Below, in pieces: positions 38,275-50,358 of a stretch of 64,000 nucleotides of DNA. Under the pieces are notes generated by a model that was not told the DNA's origin, did no database searches, and saw only the letters and a program-made list of their open reading frames with translations. How positions within the stretch are numbered: position 1 is the first letter of the stretch; each line of letters starts with the position of its first letter. Source of the stretch: Sipunculus nudus (taxonomy: Eukaryota > Annelida > Sipuncula > Golfingiida > Sipunculidae); contig CM049309.1 of assembly GCA_026874595.1 (NCBI GenBank), positions 71,902,926-71,966,925 on the forward strand, given 5' to 3'. Position numbers and translations under genes: made by a program.

Positions 38275-38819
38275 ATGAAATCATGTGATATATCCAGACG
38301 TCTAGCGCGGTGTTGTATTTTAACGATTTTTAGCGATCTTTGATGAGGAACATGGCAGACATACTACAGGCTGCGCGAAACAGTGGCCAGAACAGTCGAA
38401 AATTGACCAGCGAATCATTTATTTATTGTACGCGTACAGGGACTACTTTAATCATTTTTACACACAGAAGATTCGATTTGGTCTTTCAGGAAAAATGGTC
38501 ATGACGACCATGACGGTATTCATTTGCATTGCCACACGCCGATGTTGGTTGCTGGTGAAAAGCAGAGCAATATTCAATCGATAAACCATGGAAACATTTC
38601 TGTACATAGCCTTTTTAAGAGTAGTTGCAGGGTCTATAGGATGATGGATAATATGTCATAGAGAATGACAATATAACGAACAAAAGAAACAGACCACTGG
38701 AAACAGTGCACACAAAGAGTAACAAGGTTGACACATATTTCAAGTAAAAACATACATAAAATGTAAGCCGGTCCATTCTAAATAGCTTCAAACGCTGTGA
38801 GTGTACATCTAGGCGTCTG

Positions 38820-40460
38820 TTGGAAACAAAACTTGCATGGATTTTACAGAAAACGTTAAAAGGAGTAGAAAAGAAAATGCCGTTGCGAAAACATATTCGA
38901 GATTTTTGTGAGAAGACATCTATGAAAGGAGTACCAAGGATTGTGCGGACCGAGAGTAGAGTCCTTCGGGCCATGTGGCTTCTCTGGGTGATTATCTTCT
39001 TATCGCTCACTCTATATAGTGTGACAAAGATGCTACTTGAATATTTCAGCTTTGGAGTCAATATCAGCATAATTGAACAACGGATCGTGTTTCCCGAAAT
39101 GGCAAACAGAATTCCTGACGTGACATTTTGTAACCTTAACCGTTTTAATAGTTACAGTTCACAGATCTTAAATCAAGAAAACAAAAACATTTTTAGCAAT
39201 TTTCGTGAAAAAGTAGAAGACCTTATAAAGGAACATGAACGTAATTTGGACAAACATACCATACAGGAGTTGAAGAGTCACTTGCTTTCCTATCGAACAT
39301 ATTTTGAAATGCTTGGTGATGATGTTGCGGAAAAGATTGGACACTCTTCGGATATCATGTTCCAGGAATGTGATATTGCTTGTACCGACGGACTACATAC
39401 ACATCATGTACCATGTGACGCCGTCGGAGAATTAATAAAAACCCAGTCGCCTGATTTTTTTAACTGTTATACGCTGCGCCCAAATGCTAATGCCCTTCAA
39501 CTTCTCAAGCGCTGGGCTTGGAAAGGTTTATCGGTTGTGCTTTTCCTGGACGATCTGCCACAGGATCAGAATCAACACCAGCCATCAATTAAAGGATATG
39601 ATGTCATAGGAGGGGGTTGTGATGTCATACTGCACCCTCCTCACTCGCACCCATCGTCAGTACAACGTAAGTATAAAGCATCGGCGGGTACTTTCACAAC
39701 AATACAAGTAGACGCTTGGGCAAAATCGTACCTTCCAGACCCCCACGGCAATTGCTACCAGACTGCAAACACTCCTGACATTTTAGGACCTGATGGTCAA
39801 CCGGTCGGGTACGTGTACACCAGGCAAACATGTGTACAAGCGTGCATGCAGAGAAAAATCAAAGACACGTGTGGATGTACCGATTCTGCAATATTCCGGT
39901 GCAGAGAATCCTTTCCGTTTTGTGGCGACGTGGAACTTAATCATAAAGCAAAGTTTTCTTCCAACAGTACTGTTCGATGCATGCTTCGTGTTCTAACGGA
40001 ACCAAGCATCGTAAATGGGTGCTATAATTCGTGTTTAGATCCGTGTGAGTCGTACGGTGTGGATAGTACCATCACAAGTATACCATGGCCTGGGACAAGT
40101 CAAAGAGCATTTTTTACTGATAAAATCTGTTCAGACATGGGAGGTCAGATTAATAAGCAAAATTTAAATTGCAACAGCATCGCAGAGATGGATAACATAA
40201 TAAAGAGAAACTTCGTTAAAATTCATGCAGAAATTCCCGAACTTGTTATAAAGTTTCAAAAAGAGGTACCACGAATAACGCCGCCATGTTTGTTGTCTCA
40301 GATAGGGGGAGCCATGAATCTGTACGCAGGAATATCTCTCGTGGTAGTTTTTGAAATTTTTGAGTTAGTCTATTGGCTGTTTTCATCTTGCTCATGTTCC
40401 AAATATTCAGAGTCTGGTGATGTCAAAGAAGAAAAAGGAGCAGCATCAACGACAGTATAA
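38820..40460 (+). CDS. Degenerin/ENaC family sodium channel subunit, intronless
   Basis: A single open frame of 546 residues. Topology is that of DEG/ENaC/FaNaC channels: short N-terminus, first membrane helix about 52-72 (MWLLWVIIFLSLTLYSVTKM), the post-helix signature FPEMANRIPDVTFCN (91-105), a large Cys-rich extracellular loop with RQTCVQACMQ..DTCGCTD and CYNSCLDPC, and a second helix preceded by GGAMNLYAGIS (496-506), where GIS is the GxS selectivity filter. These trimeric channels pass Na+ across the plasma membrane; gating ligands vary (peptides, protons, force) and cannot be read here. The conserved cytoplasmic His-Gly motif is Lys-Gly (TSMKG, 33-37). Met20 (38877) is an alternative start. 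No intron is evident, unlike many animal relatives. Confidence 0.93.
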   Translation: METKLAWILQKTLKGVEKKMPLRKHIRDFCEKTSMKGVPRIVRTESRVLRAMWLLWVIIFLSLTLYSVTKMLLEYFSFGVNISIIEQRIVFPEMANRIPDVTFCNLNRFNSYSSQILNQENKNIFSNFREKVEDLIKEHERNLDKHTIQELKSHLLSYRTYFEMLGDDVAEKIGHSSDIMFQECDIACTDGLHTHHVPCDAVGELIKTQSPDFFNCYTLRPNANALQLLKRWAWKGLSVVLFLDDLPQDQNQHQPSIKGYDVIGGGCDVILHPPHSHPSSVQRKYKASAGTFTTIQVDAWAKSYLPDPHGNCYQTANTPDILGPDGQPVGYVYTRQTCVQACMQRKIKDTCGCTDSAIFRCRESFPFCGDVELNHKAKFSSNSTVRCMLRVLTEPSIVNGCYNSCLDPCESYGVDSTITSIPWPGTSQRAFFTDKICSDMGGQINKQNLNCNSIAEMDNIIKRNFVKIHAEIPELVIKFQKEVPRITPPCLLSQIGGAMNLYAGISLVVVFEIFELVYWLFSSCSCSKYSESGDVKEEKGAASTTV

Positions 40461-42440
40461 CGTCTTGTATTCAACATAGTTGTTAAACACGCTGCCCTGG
40501 CAATGGAGACTCAATTCATGCTTGCAGTTCCTTGTTCTTCATGTTGGCAAAGTTGCCTTCAATTTTGATTTGTTTTGGAAAAGCAATGAAATCTCCATGA
40601 AGGGGAGATGCTATATAAAAATTTCTAATTGAACCTTGTCCCTGGCGGTATTGTGCCTCATGAAATTACGGTTGGTAGAAATGAACATCCCATACCCAAA
40701 TAGGAGGATATTACTATTGACTTAATATTCTAAAGGGGAATGTTCTTTCTTAATTGACTTAAATTTTTTTCGAATTTTCCAACTGGTGGGGGGGGGGGGG
40801 GGGGGGGGTACCTGTGGTGACTAGTATTTCTGATATTGAGCTACAACAGATCCATATCGAGGGAAACTTTTGCCTACCACATACAGCATATGCCTTATAA
40901 AGGGGAGTGCTTCTGCTTACAAATAACACTCTTTTATTGCTACAACGGCACCAAAATGACAAAATATTATTATTATTTGTGTTAGTAATATTTGTATTGC
41001 AATTACTATTTTCATTACTCTTATTATTACTGGAAATTAACAAGAAAGCAAAACTAAGTGAAGCAACGCCAAAAAAATGAAAATGCAAAAACAAGCATGG
41101 CGATTCGTCTGACCTCAGTGGGCTCAGGGACTCCCCCCCCCCCCCCCCCCCCCCATCCCCCTTTCCGGACAAGCATCTGTTTCTCTGTGACGCATCGCCC
41201 GGGAATGAAACTGACAACGAAATGCTTTTTATTAATATACAGTGAATTACATAAAAATGTTTACTTAACTGGCAACGGGCTCTTCCCTTTTATATACATA
41301 TGGCCGGGACGTATAACCTGTTTGTCACCAGTTTAAGACAATACCTCATCGAAATTTAGTAAGGCATTAGGTTTATAAAAAAAACTGTTCATTGAGGTGC
41401 CTTTCTATTTTCTATATTCAAGCTTTCACTCTTACTATATCTGCAGTTTGCTGTAAATATTATTATCATTAATTTTTGCTATTGGTAGTGCATTTTTGCC
41501 ATGCCTCTAACTATTGCTGTAAATTGACAAGAAAACAATGCTTAGTATTAATTAGCTTGAAATAATGTATGTGATAAGAATTTAGTTAAAAGACTTAATC
41601 AGCATTCAATCGATATTCATAGCATCCCAATATATCTATTTTTATTGATACCTTTATTATATGGTTGTCTTTGAGCTGTTTAAAAAGTTTTTTAATATGG
41701 TTTTTAAACTATGGTATTTATTGTATAGATGTGCTCAGTAACAATTATACATGGATTTTTATATGCATTTGCACTTTTTATAATTAATCATATATTCACT
41801 TATGTATGTATATTTACAGTCATGCATGTATTTAATGCATAAAGTTTTGAAATTCTTTTAATAATTAATCGAGAGCGAAACTTGGCACCGTGCAACATGT
41901 TGCATGAAAATAGACCTGGTTCTGTTTCTTGAAACACATGTTGCAGAGCACTGGGAACATAAAACATTTTGCCATTCACTCATGCAACATGTTGTGCAAC
42001 AAATTCCCTAGTGTATGGCCGGCTTAAGAATAAATATATCCATATATTGTGGCACTTAGGGTACTCAGTGAGGCAACGTCCCAGAATGAAATTGACAAGC
42101 ATCACGATTCCTATGATTTTACCGGGCTCAGGGACTTTGGAGCATCTTTGGAGCACCTGCACGGGTGTGCGCGTTTGTAGTTTTACCCGAGTTCTGTAAA
42201 AATACAGTGAGGGTACACAGTTGGTTTTGTTAATAATATGCGTTGCCGTTTACTAAAACAAGTGACCCGTGGGTCATGACGCTCAGCCGACTGACATTGA
42301 CAATATGTCCTTGCACAGACAACTAATTAAGTTTATGTAGGTGGCATCATTGTTCATGCATATTAGCTTAAGTTCATCAAGACCCATAAGCACAACAAAT
42401 CTGATGACAAACCAACCGGCCTTTCATGAGGAATCTGGCA
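40461..42440. other. Intergenic, poly-G/C runs
   Basis: Contains a G-run near 40787-40808 and a C-run near 41132-41154. No supported gene. Frames of poly-Pro/poly-Gly type come from these runs. Confidence 0.5.
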
Positions 42441-43870
42441 ATTTGTGTGTATTTTGCATTATTTCTAGGGTGCTCAAACATACACCAAAACTCTGAGAAT
42501 ATAGGTCACTGTGACCCAATTTCAGGTTTCTGGGGAGAACTTTTGAGGAACTCTCAGGATGTCAAGTTAGAAGATTCTTGGCCCAAAGGTTATGATTCGT
42601 GCCCTACTTTGGTATCAATTTTCAAATATTCTGAGGGGTGCTTTTAAGCCCCATAGCTCAGAAAATATGGGTTACAGAGACCTAAATTCACGTTTCCAAG
42701 GAGACTTTTCATAGACTTCCCTGTATTTGAGGTTAGAAGATTCCAGGTCCAATGTTTTTGATTTGTGCCCTGCTTTGGTATCAAATTTTTAATTATGATG
42801 GGGGTACTTATAAGCCCAATAGCTCAGAGAATATGGGTAACACAGACCTAATTTCAGGTTTCTATGGAGACTTTTCATGTACCTCTCTGGATGTAAAGTG
42901 AGAAGATTCTAGGTCTAGTTGTTACGATTTGAGCCCTGTTAACAGATGAACAATTCTTTTAAGGTCTCAAAAATAGATAAAAAAAATAGTAAAATATCGA
43001 AAAAACACAGGTGGCGCCACCAGTCCGCAGAAACTGATGAAACACTCCATGATGAATATCCATGCAAAGAATCATGGTGATCAATGCATTTGTTAAGCTT
43101 TTGTATCAAATTTTTTATTATCTGGGGGTACTTTGGAGCCCCATAGCTTGAAGAATATGGGTAACAGAGACCTAATTCCAGGTTTCCAAGGAGATTTTTC
43201 ATGGACCTCTCTGTATGTAAAGTAGGAAGATTCCAGGTCCAGCGGTTACGATTTGTCCCCATAGCTTAAAGAATATGAGTAACAGAGATCTAATTCCAGG
43301 TTTTCAATTAGACTTTTCATGGGCCTCCCTGCATGTTGAGACAGAAGATTCTAAGTCCAGTGGTTACGATTTGTGCCCTGTTAACAGATGACCACATCTT
43401 TTAAGGTTTCAAAATAGAAAAAAAATCGTAAGAATCGAAATATACAGGTGACGCCACCATTCTGCATAAACTGATGTAACACCCCATGATCAATACCCAT
43501 GCAAAGAATAATGGTGATCAATGCATTAGTTGATCAGATACTTGAGCTTTTGTATCAAATTTTCTATTATTCGGGGGGGGGGGGGGGGTACTTGGAAGCC
43601 CCATAGCTCTCAGGTTTTGGGTAACAGAGACCTAATTCTGGGGGTACTTTGGAGCCCCATAGCTTGAAGAATATGGGTAACAGAGACCTAATTTCAGGTT
43701 TCCAAGGAGATTTTTCATGGACCTCTCTGGATGTAAAGTAAGAAGATTCCAGGTCCAGCGGTTACGATTTGTGCCTTGTTAACGGACAGACGGCCGGATG
43801 GCCGGACGGCCAGACGGCCGGACGGACGACGGACAAAGCTATAGCTCAGATGACTAACAGTCAACTGAGC
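42441..43870 (+). repeat. Array of dispersed repeat with AGCTCAGATGAC tail
   Basis: Imperfect units share AGCCCCATAGCT(C/T)..GAATATGGG, CAGAGACCTAATT(T/C)CAGG, GGAGA(C/T)TTTTCATGGACCTC, GTTAACAGATGA and CACCAGT(C)CGCAGAAACTGATG. Units start near 42645, 42812, 43135, 43250, 43600 and 43650; spacing is irregular through internal deletion. The array ends with GGACGG/CCGGACGG short repeats and AGCTCAGATGACTAACAGTC. The family also sits inside the CACTA element. Confidence 0.8.
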
Positions 43871-44001
43871 TAAAAATTATGAACGGCCTGTTAGATGTTG
43901 CTTTTGTATTGGCCCTCGGGCAGACATAACGGCCCGAGGCTCTACGGACCGATACGCTACACTCATTCCAATACGAAGGCAGTAAGGAACAATCGGTTAA
44001 T

Positions 44002-44005
<4 letters not shown>

Positions 44006-44054
<49 letters not shown>
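44006..44054. repeat. AT microsatellite
   Basis: About 24 AT units. A second tract of similar length is at 44664-44710. Confidence 0.9.
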
Positions 44055-44058
<4 letters not shown>

Positions 44059-44274
44059 AACTCTCATCCTGATACCTCCGTTACTAGAGCTACATTTACG
44101 CATTGCACACCTTAGCCATAAATTATACAGTTCACTTTCTGTCACTGGGGCATTATTGATCGTATTGATCCAAACGGAGCCATAATTATGGAGTCTACCT
44201 GTCCAGTCTCCGCTCAGCCCCGGCCGGGTTTATCGACATATATGCATAATTTATATTTCTGTGTTTTTTTTACA

Positions 44275-44581
44275 GAAAGGCCTTGGTGGTATACTGGAAA
44301 CTGTCATTAGAATTAGATATCATTTGATCTTATATTCCATTGACAAATACATGTACACAGGTCACATTGTCATTGTAAATTCTGATACTGCAAGGTACCC
44401 AAATTGGCAAATTGTTCCTTTCACATTGTGCAAAATATTGGACAAAGTTTTAGGTCCTCTTCCGACTGATATGATCAACAAATATGACCTTAAAGATGAA
44501 TGTCAATGTTTTTTTTATCGAACTTGTCCATGTACTTTGGTTGAAACGACTCGACCGCGTATGAAATGTCAGGAAGAATAA
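44275..44581 (+). CDS. Possible terminal exon, unrecognised
   Basis: Follows a strong acceptor (TTTTTTTTACAG, ending about 44274) and stays open to TAA at 44579-44581, which overlaps an AATAAA. It reads about 100 residues, ending in a Cys-rich piece (DECQCFFYRTCPC). I do not recognise the family, upstream exons were not found, and it may be spurious. Confidence 0.25.
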
Positions 44582-44660
44582 AAAGTTCCCGTGTTCACAA
44601 TAAACAAGTCGCCCAAAGGATTACGGAAGACCACTCTTTTCAAGGGGGAATATTGCACTG

Positions 44661-44710
<50 letters not shown>

Positions 44711-44715
<5 letters not shown>

Positions 44716-46103
44716 ACTTTCGAAATTGTACTTACAGCTATCGCCAGGACTGACGCTTAGGAACCTGCTTTGAAATAAATCTCGAATGTAAAAATAGTAA
44801 TTTGAAGTAATTTGAAGAATGGATTGCCGAGTGCAACATGAGATTGCGCATGATAACAAATAAAGAAAAGATTTTAACATAGTTAAAGTATCATGTAACG
44901 TACAATAATTTTACTTTATGGACACACGAAAAATACACACAACTAAGTTCGATAAGATTCAGGTCCCAGCGAATACAAGAATGCAATTTTTTAATTTTCC
45001 TGCAGGGAAAGGTGATTAGGCGGGGCGATTTTATTTCCATGTTTTAAGTAGTTGCCGTCAGTAGATTAAAGAATATCTGAATGATGCTGTCAGTCCATGA
45101 GATTTGTCATGGTATAAAACTTATGATTAAGGTGACTGTCAGCTATGAGGTTTGTTATGGTAAAAAAAGGATGTCATTTACATGAATGCAACATGGAATT
45201 TTTCCATCGCTGGACAGGATGAATGAATTATTGATTGTTCTGTTTGGACCTCGTGTGTCACTTCTGCAAAAGCTGATGTTTCTGCCTTTTGGAAGATGAC
45301 ACGTAATCACTTTAAGTGTCTAAATATTCACAAAATAGCACCCTACGGCAGCTGTGGCCTCCCATGTGTTCCCTACAATCATGCCATAACCCCTTGGTGT
45401 CAACCAATGTTTTTGATTGCTCAGAGGAAATTTTTTTTTTCTTCCGGACAACAAATTTTAAAAGAGATTCAAATTATTTCGGGTGTGTGGTTACTCGTGA
45501 AGATTAATTAAGGATGAATCCATCAACAAAATAAATATCTGTATACAATCGCTAAGCAATCAATGGAAGCCTCCATATATCCCCCCCTCCGCCCCACCGG
45601 GCCCGGAACTTGATAATGGGAAATCGCCTGCATGTGGGGTGTACGACTTTTGGAACAAGATCAACCTCAAAAATAAATATCAGGCGCAAATGTGTGACCA
45701 AGTTTCAGCTTTTGAAAATCAGCAATATCGAAAATCAAGAAAACAGAAAATGACAGAAAAAAACCCAGAAAAAAAATTGAAATCGATGGTTTTGCACCCT
45801 GGGAGACCTTAGTAGGCCCATCCACAAATAGGTTTTACTAAAATATGATTAAAAAATTACACACATCAGCCCCATAAGCCTCCCCTTCTAATCTACCGTT
45901 TTCTAGGTTTCGGAACAAGACATGCATTGTATTATCATGCTTACAACTTGCATCAAATACAAATAAAAACACATAGAAATGTTATGAATTTCGGTTGGAA
46001 TCAAGTAAGATGCTATCTCGATTTTCATCTGGCGATTGATCTTGAAATTATACTTTTTTGTTGATATAACGCTGGTGATGAAATCGGTTTTACCTTTATG
46101 TCT
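44711..46103. other. Intergenic, no supported gene
   Basis: Nothing recognised beyond short low-complexity runs. Confidence 0.4.
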
Positions 46104-46912
46104 TGTTACATGTATCTGTTTTATTATGCGCAGGATTTTGCGTGACATTCTGATTCGTGTTAGACTCAAGCCCTGGTGGGAACCGTACTGGTTGAACCCT
46201 GGCTTGTAGAGACATAGTGCTAGTTGTAGTCTAGAATTTTGGGTTCTGTTCATGCGCTATTGGCGCGCGTGAATTGTTGTTTTTTGAATGTTCGTGAAAA
46301 TGGAAGTTTCTGGGCTTCGGGTGAAAAAGCTATAAATAGAGGCTGCGTTTTGAGCCGGCAGAGAGAAAAATACCAGCGGACACGGAAGAGTGTGACTCTC
46401 TCGTCAGTGTTTTTTAACCTATTCCGATAATTGCAGAACTTACAGATATTCTACGGACTTATACAGACTAAATACGGATTGTCTTCAGTTTGTCTTTGGG
46501 ATTATTACCAGAACTTCATTTTTGGATTACAACAGATTGTTTTCGAGATTAAATCGGAGTATTTTCTGGGAAGATTTATTTAAACTGTTTACGTGGATTA
46601 TTTGTGTCAAAGGACTCTGGTTGAGCTGTGACAGGGGTGGTATCCAGAAATCAAATCCTAGGATCCGGACTCTGGTGATGTACATTTTTTGTTATTGTTT
46701 TACTGTGTAATTGTATTGATTTAGTGTATTGTAATGTTGGGACTGTTCTAAGAATAAATTTTAATTATTTGTTTAAAAAAACACTGACTTCATTATTCAT
46801 TCTCCTAGACATTTCAAGCTGCCTGGTGTTGCGGAATCTGATTTTCTTGTCTCCGTTACAAAATTTATGCTCGACACGATTATGTGATCTGTTGTTATTA
46901 GGTTCCGTAACA
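46104..46912 (+). mobile_element. Solo LTR, copy 1
   Basis: Starts TGTTACATGTATCTG and ends GGTTCCGTAACA, the TG..CA form with a TGTTAC/GTAACA inverted end. It has a TATAAATA box at 46331-46338 and AATAAA at 46753-46758, in the order expected for an LTR promoter and poly(A) signal. Copies 2 and 3 (50.4 and 55.1 kb) share its body. No internal retroelement genes adjoin it and no clear target duplication is left (GTCT/ATTT). Confidence 0.72.
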
Positions 46913-49900
46913 ATTTGTATACACAGACATTTGTCGTCACAACCGGAGAATTGAAGACAAACTGAAGCCAACGCCATTTATGGATACATTTAAAAGTACA
47001 CATTTTACTATTAGGGGCTACGGTTAAGTACAACCATGGTTTTGTCTTCTTCATCTTTTCCTCCGTCAAATCCATGGGAAACAGGATAGAGGTTAACGTT
47101 TTTTGCTCACCTGATAAAACTTCGATGCATAATCAAACCGTATAACTGTTCTAAATGAGAATGAACTGAATGAAATAAATTTGTAAACATTTTGCAAGTG
47201 TCGGGGTTCACTCAACGAAACATTTCAATACCATGATACAGGGTTCATGACAATGGCCATTTTCCAGCTACACAATGTCGAAAGGAACAAACCAAAATGG
47301 TTTTAAGCTTCAGTCCCACTAACACTCGCGACGACTGGGGAAAATTGGCGATAGAAAATTGAATGTTCGAAAGACCTCTCCAAAAAGGTCGCCGTTTGTC
47401 GAAACGACGAAGTCCGCCGTGCATCAAAAGGTATTAAGAGCGTGTACAATACCTTGCGAAAGCTTAGGTAGATTGTCAGAAATTTCAATGCTTTTAATGA
47501 AAGTTGGTCGCAAAGTTTTGTCGCAAGAAAATAGCGGCGATATATCAGTAAACCTCACAGAAGCTAGGGAATTAACCCAAGCCCCCCCCCCCCCCCCAAC
47601 ACACACACATAAGACAAATTTTATGTCTCAAAGCATATGTTGTGTTTCTTCGATAGGACGCCTAGGTATCTCTCTCACAAGTAGCCGGTTATCAGCAGGA
47701 GTTCACCGAAACATCGGTGTCCTTTCGCCGATCGGTAGAATTTGCATTTGTGCATTCGCCGATTGGTGGAATTTCCTGTTCTTCTATTTGTTCCAAATAA
47801 CTGCAAGTGCATGTTCTTTTTTATTGATAGGGTAGATGTGCAACCTGCAACTGCCAGAGAGAATGAGGCTGGGTCTAGAAAGGTTCATATATTTATTCCT
47901 TACCCATTAGGCATCCCCGATATATCTGTGATTGTTCGGCAATGTTCGGCTATGCATCTGCAACAGTTCTGGGATGATTGGCGGATCCCTGATTTATGTC
48001 TTCCGTTGCCACTCGGGCCTCGAGAACTGTCATGGAGAGGAAGACCGCTATACAGTGACCGCTAAGCCTGATTAAACAGCTAGTTATACGCGGCTAGGAA
48101 CCGTAACGCGAGTTAGTTTTGTGTCAGACGGAACCATTTGGTTCAGTTTTAAGTGCATGCAAGAGATTCGTGCCATGCCGTCGGTAGGTTGGAAATGGAT
48201 AGTTTATACAGCAGGTCGCTCGGGGTTCTCCGTCAGTCGTTTTATACCTTGTGTCTTTATATTATTGCTATATATAGGGGCCATTTAGTAATGTTTTAAA
48301 GTGATTTCATGGACCTGTGCAATTACGTAGTGGTAAGATTTAGACTTGAAACCGAATATATTTTAAAGTTTGAACCCTATTTGTGCAGTTGTTCAGGGAA
48401 AATGTGCAGTTGTATTATGGATTTGTGTTGTTCAAACATTTAGAATTTTGTTCCCGTCACAGACTTAAACAAGTTATGTCCATGAGAAATATTTCAATTT
48501 CATCGATCACTTATATCAAGGCTAAACACCATATAAACACCATAAAATTTGGTCTGATATGAGTTTGCAAACGTTCTGTTTAATAAAAGTATTGATTAAA
48601 TATATTTTGTCATACTTAAGTTCACTCATATTCTTCATATTACATAAATAAGTGAGATGAACTGGAAACGGTTCAACAGTACCATTTAGAAGGATCGGTC
48701 CATGGCTTTCAACTGCATAATGGATGGCTCTATAATAGGCCGTGAACTACAGTTATCAGCTAATTCTATAGTCAGACTGATGTTTCAACATGCAGTGTAT
48801 CTCTGTGTACAAATTCGATTTGTGTAACAAGTGAGTTAAATCTTGTACTTTCCATTTTTATACGTGACTTTTCTGTGCTTTTATTAGTCGACATAATGTA
48901 AAGCTGCTTTCCTAGCTCATATCGCTCCTTAGTCCATTTTGTGATTCTCTAAAACAATATTAGTCACTATATTTTGACTGAACGCCCCAATAGTTCACAG
49001 TAAGGGACAAGGTACATATATACAATACATTTCTTCAACAATGTTCTGGTTCTCTCTCCAACAGTGCAGGTATCAGGTAATTATAATTCTGACCTTATAG
49101 TCATATTTCCTTCAAGTTATCTGTTAAATAAGTTAAGTACACAATACATCATAGGCGCTCTGAATTATGCGAAAAATCGCCTTAATTCTTTTTTATTTTC
49201 AGTTGTACTCGATCTTTCCTGTTACAGTAATGCCTACTGTCTGTAAAGGTTGTTTTCTCTCGCGACCACTGTTTGTAAAGGTTGTTTACTCTCGCAAAAA
49301 AAGTTTGTAAAGGTTGTTTGCTCCGGCGACCTTCATTATATTTTGGCCCTGTTCCCGGATTCAAAGATGAAAAAAATCCACTAAAGCTTTATCATGCACT
49401 CAGGGATTCTGAAACGGTTACATGATTTCCCATGGTATCTATAATTAAGCTAGAAATAGCAATGATATGTGACTTCAGTTAAGCAATCTTTCATCAGGTT
49501 TATTTTTTAGGCTTTAAATCAGCCAGGTTCCGTCTGCATACATAATACGGATGAAAATAGACATCGCTGCTTATATGAATATCAGCGAATCGACTTTGCT
49601 ATTAACCTCGGTACAGTCAGCCTTAAGCAGTCACAATTACTGATCATCTGACGAACTGCCCAACAGGTCTCGGGTCCCGAGTATTATATGCAAAAAAAGT
49701 CATATTGAACTAGATATCTGCATTCTAAGGAATGCAAGCCCCCGCAATGCTCCCAAATTATGTTTGCATTAACTTATTCTGTTCATATGCCTAGTGTCAA
49801 TCGTGAATAAGTGACTTTAAATTTGCGAATATTTCTTAGTGACGTACCTAAAACCGGATCATGTGCCGGATCCACATCAAAATATAATCGATTTTACCAT

Positions 49901-50358
49901 GGCCCATTCCCGAAATGCCCTGAAACGTTAATGAGATTTCTTTCATGATTGCGTGAGTTATTTTGTAAAAGCATACCCTCCTGGTGGAGGCAACCGAGAG
50001 TGAACGAACTGTGCTCATAATATTTTGCATCGAGGACTAATTCCAACAAAGTTACAATTTTTACATTCGAAGGTAGCATACTTCTGTGGGTACTATGGAT
50101 TGTGCAATAGCTTATATAAATAAATTTGCATGTGCAATAACTCAAAACTAATTGTCAAAACAACATTAAGATTTATCGCCACCAAGATGTAGGTTCCTCA
50201 ATGTAGTTTATTTTATGGTGTCTATTATTTTTACCAAAAAAAAAAAAGAATCCAACCTTTTTTTCTGGCCATAGCAAACCTTTCAAAAAAAATTTACGCA
50301 AAGTGCGCATGTTCGCGCAAGGTCTATTGATATATAAACATGCAAGCTGATAGCACAT
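46913..50358. other. Intergenic between LTR copies
   Basis: Contains a C-run near 47582-47597 and a GC-richer stretch at 47830-48130 of unknown nature. No reverse transcriptase, integrase or host gene is seen. Confidence 0.45.
49241..49335 (+). repeat. Three-copy tandem repeat, about 33-37 bp
   Basis: Three units of TGT(C/T)TGTAAAGGTTGTTT followed by (T/A/G)CTC and CGCGACC variants. Confidence 0.75.

Noticed and set aside
38615-39070. 151-codon minus-strand frame overlapping the DEG/ENaC start
   Set aside because: Antisense shadow of the channel gene, which has clear family motifs on the other strand.
40759-41336. Poly-Gly and poly-Pro frames
   Set aside because: Translation of G and C homopolymer runs; no domain or splice support.
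43895-44880. Frames with Tyr-Ile repeats
   Set aside because: Translation of AT microsatellites.
47742-48065. 107-codon frame in a GC-richer stretch
   Set aside because: No recognisable domain, no splice or poly(A) support; left unassigned.
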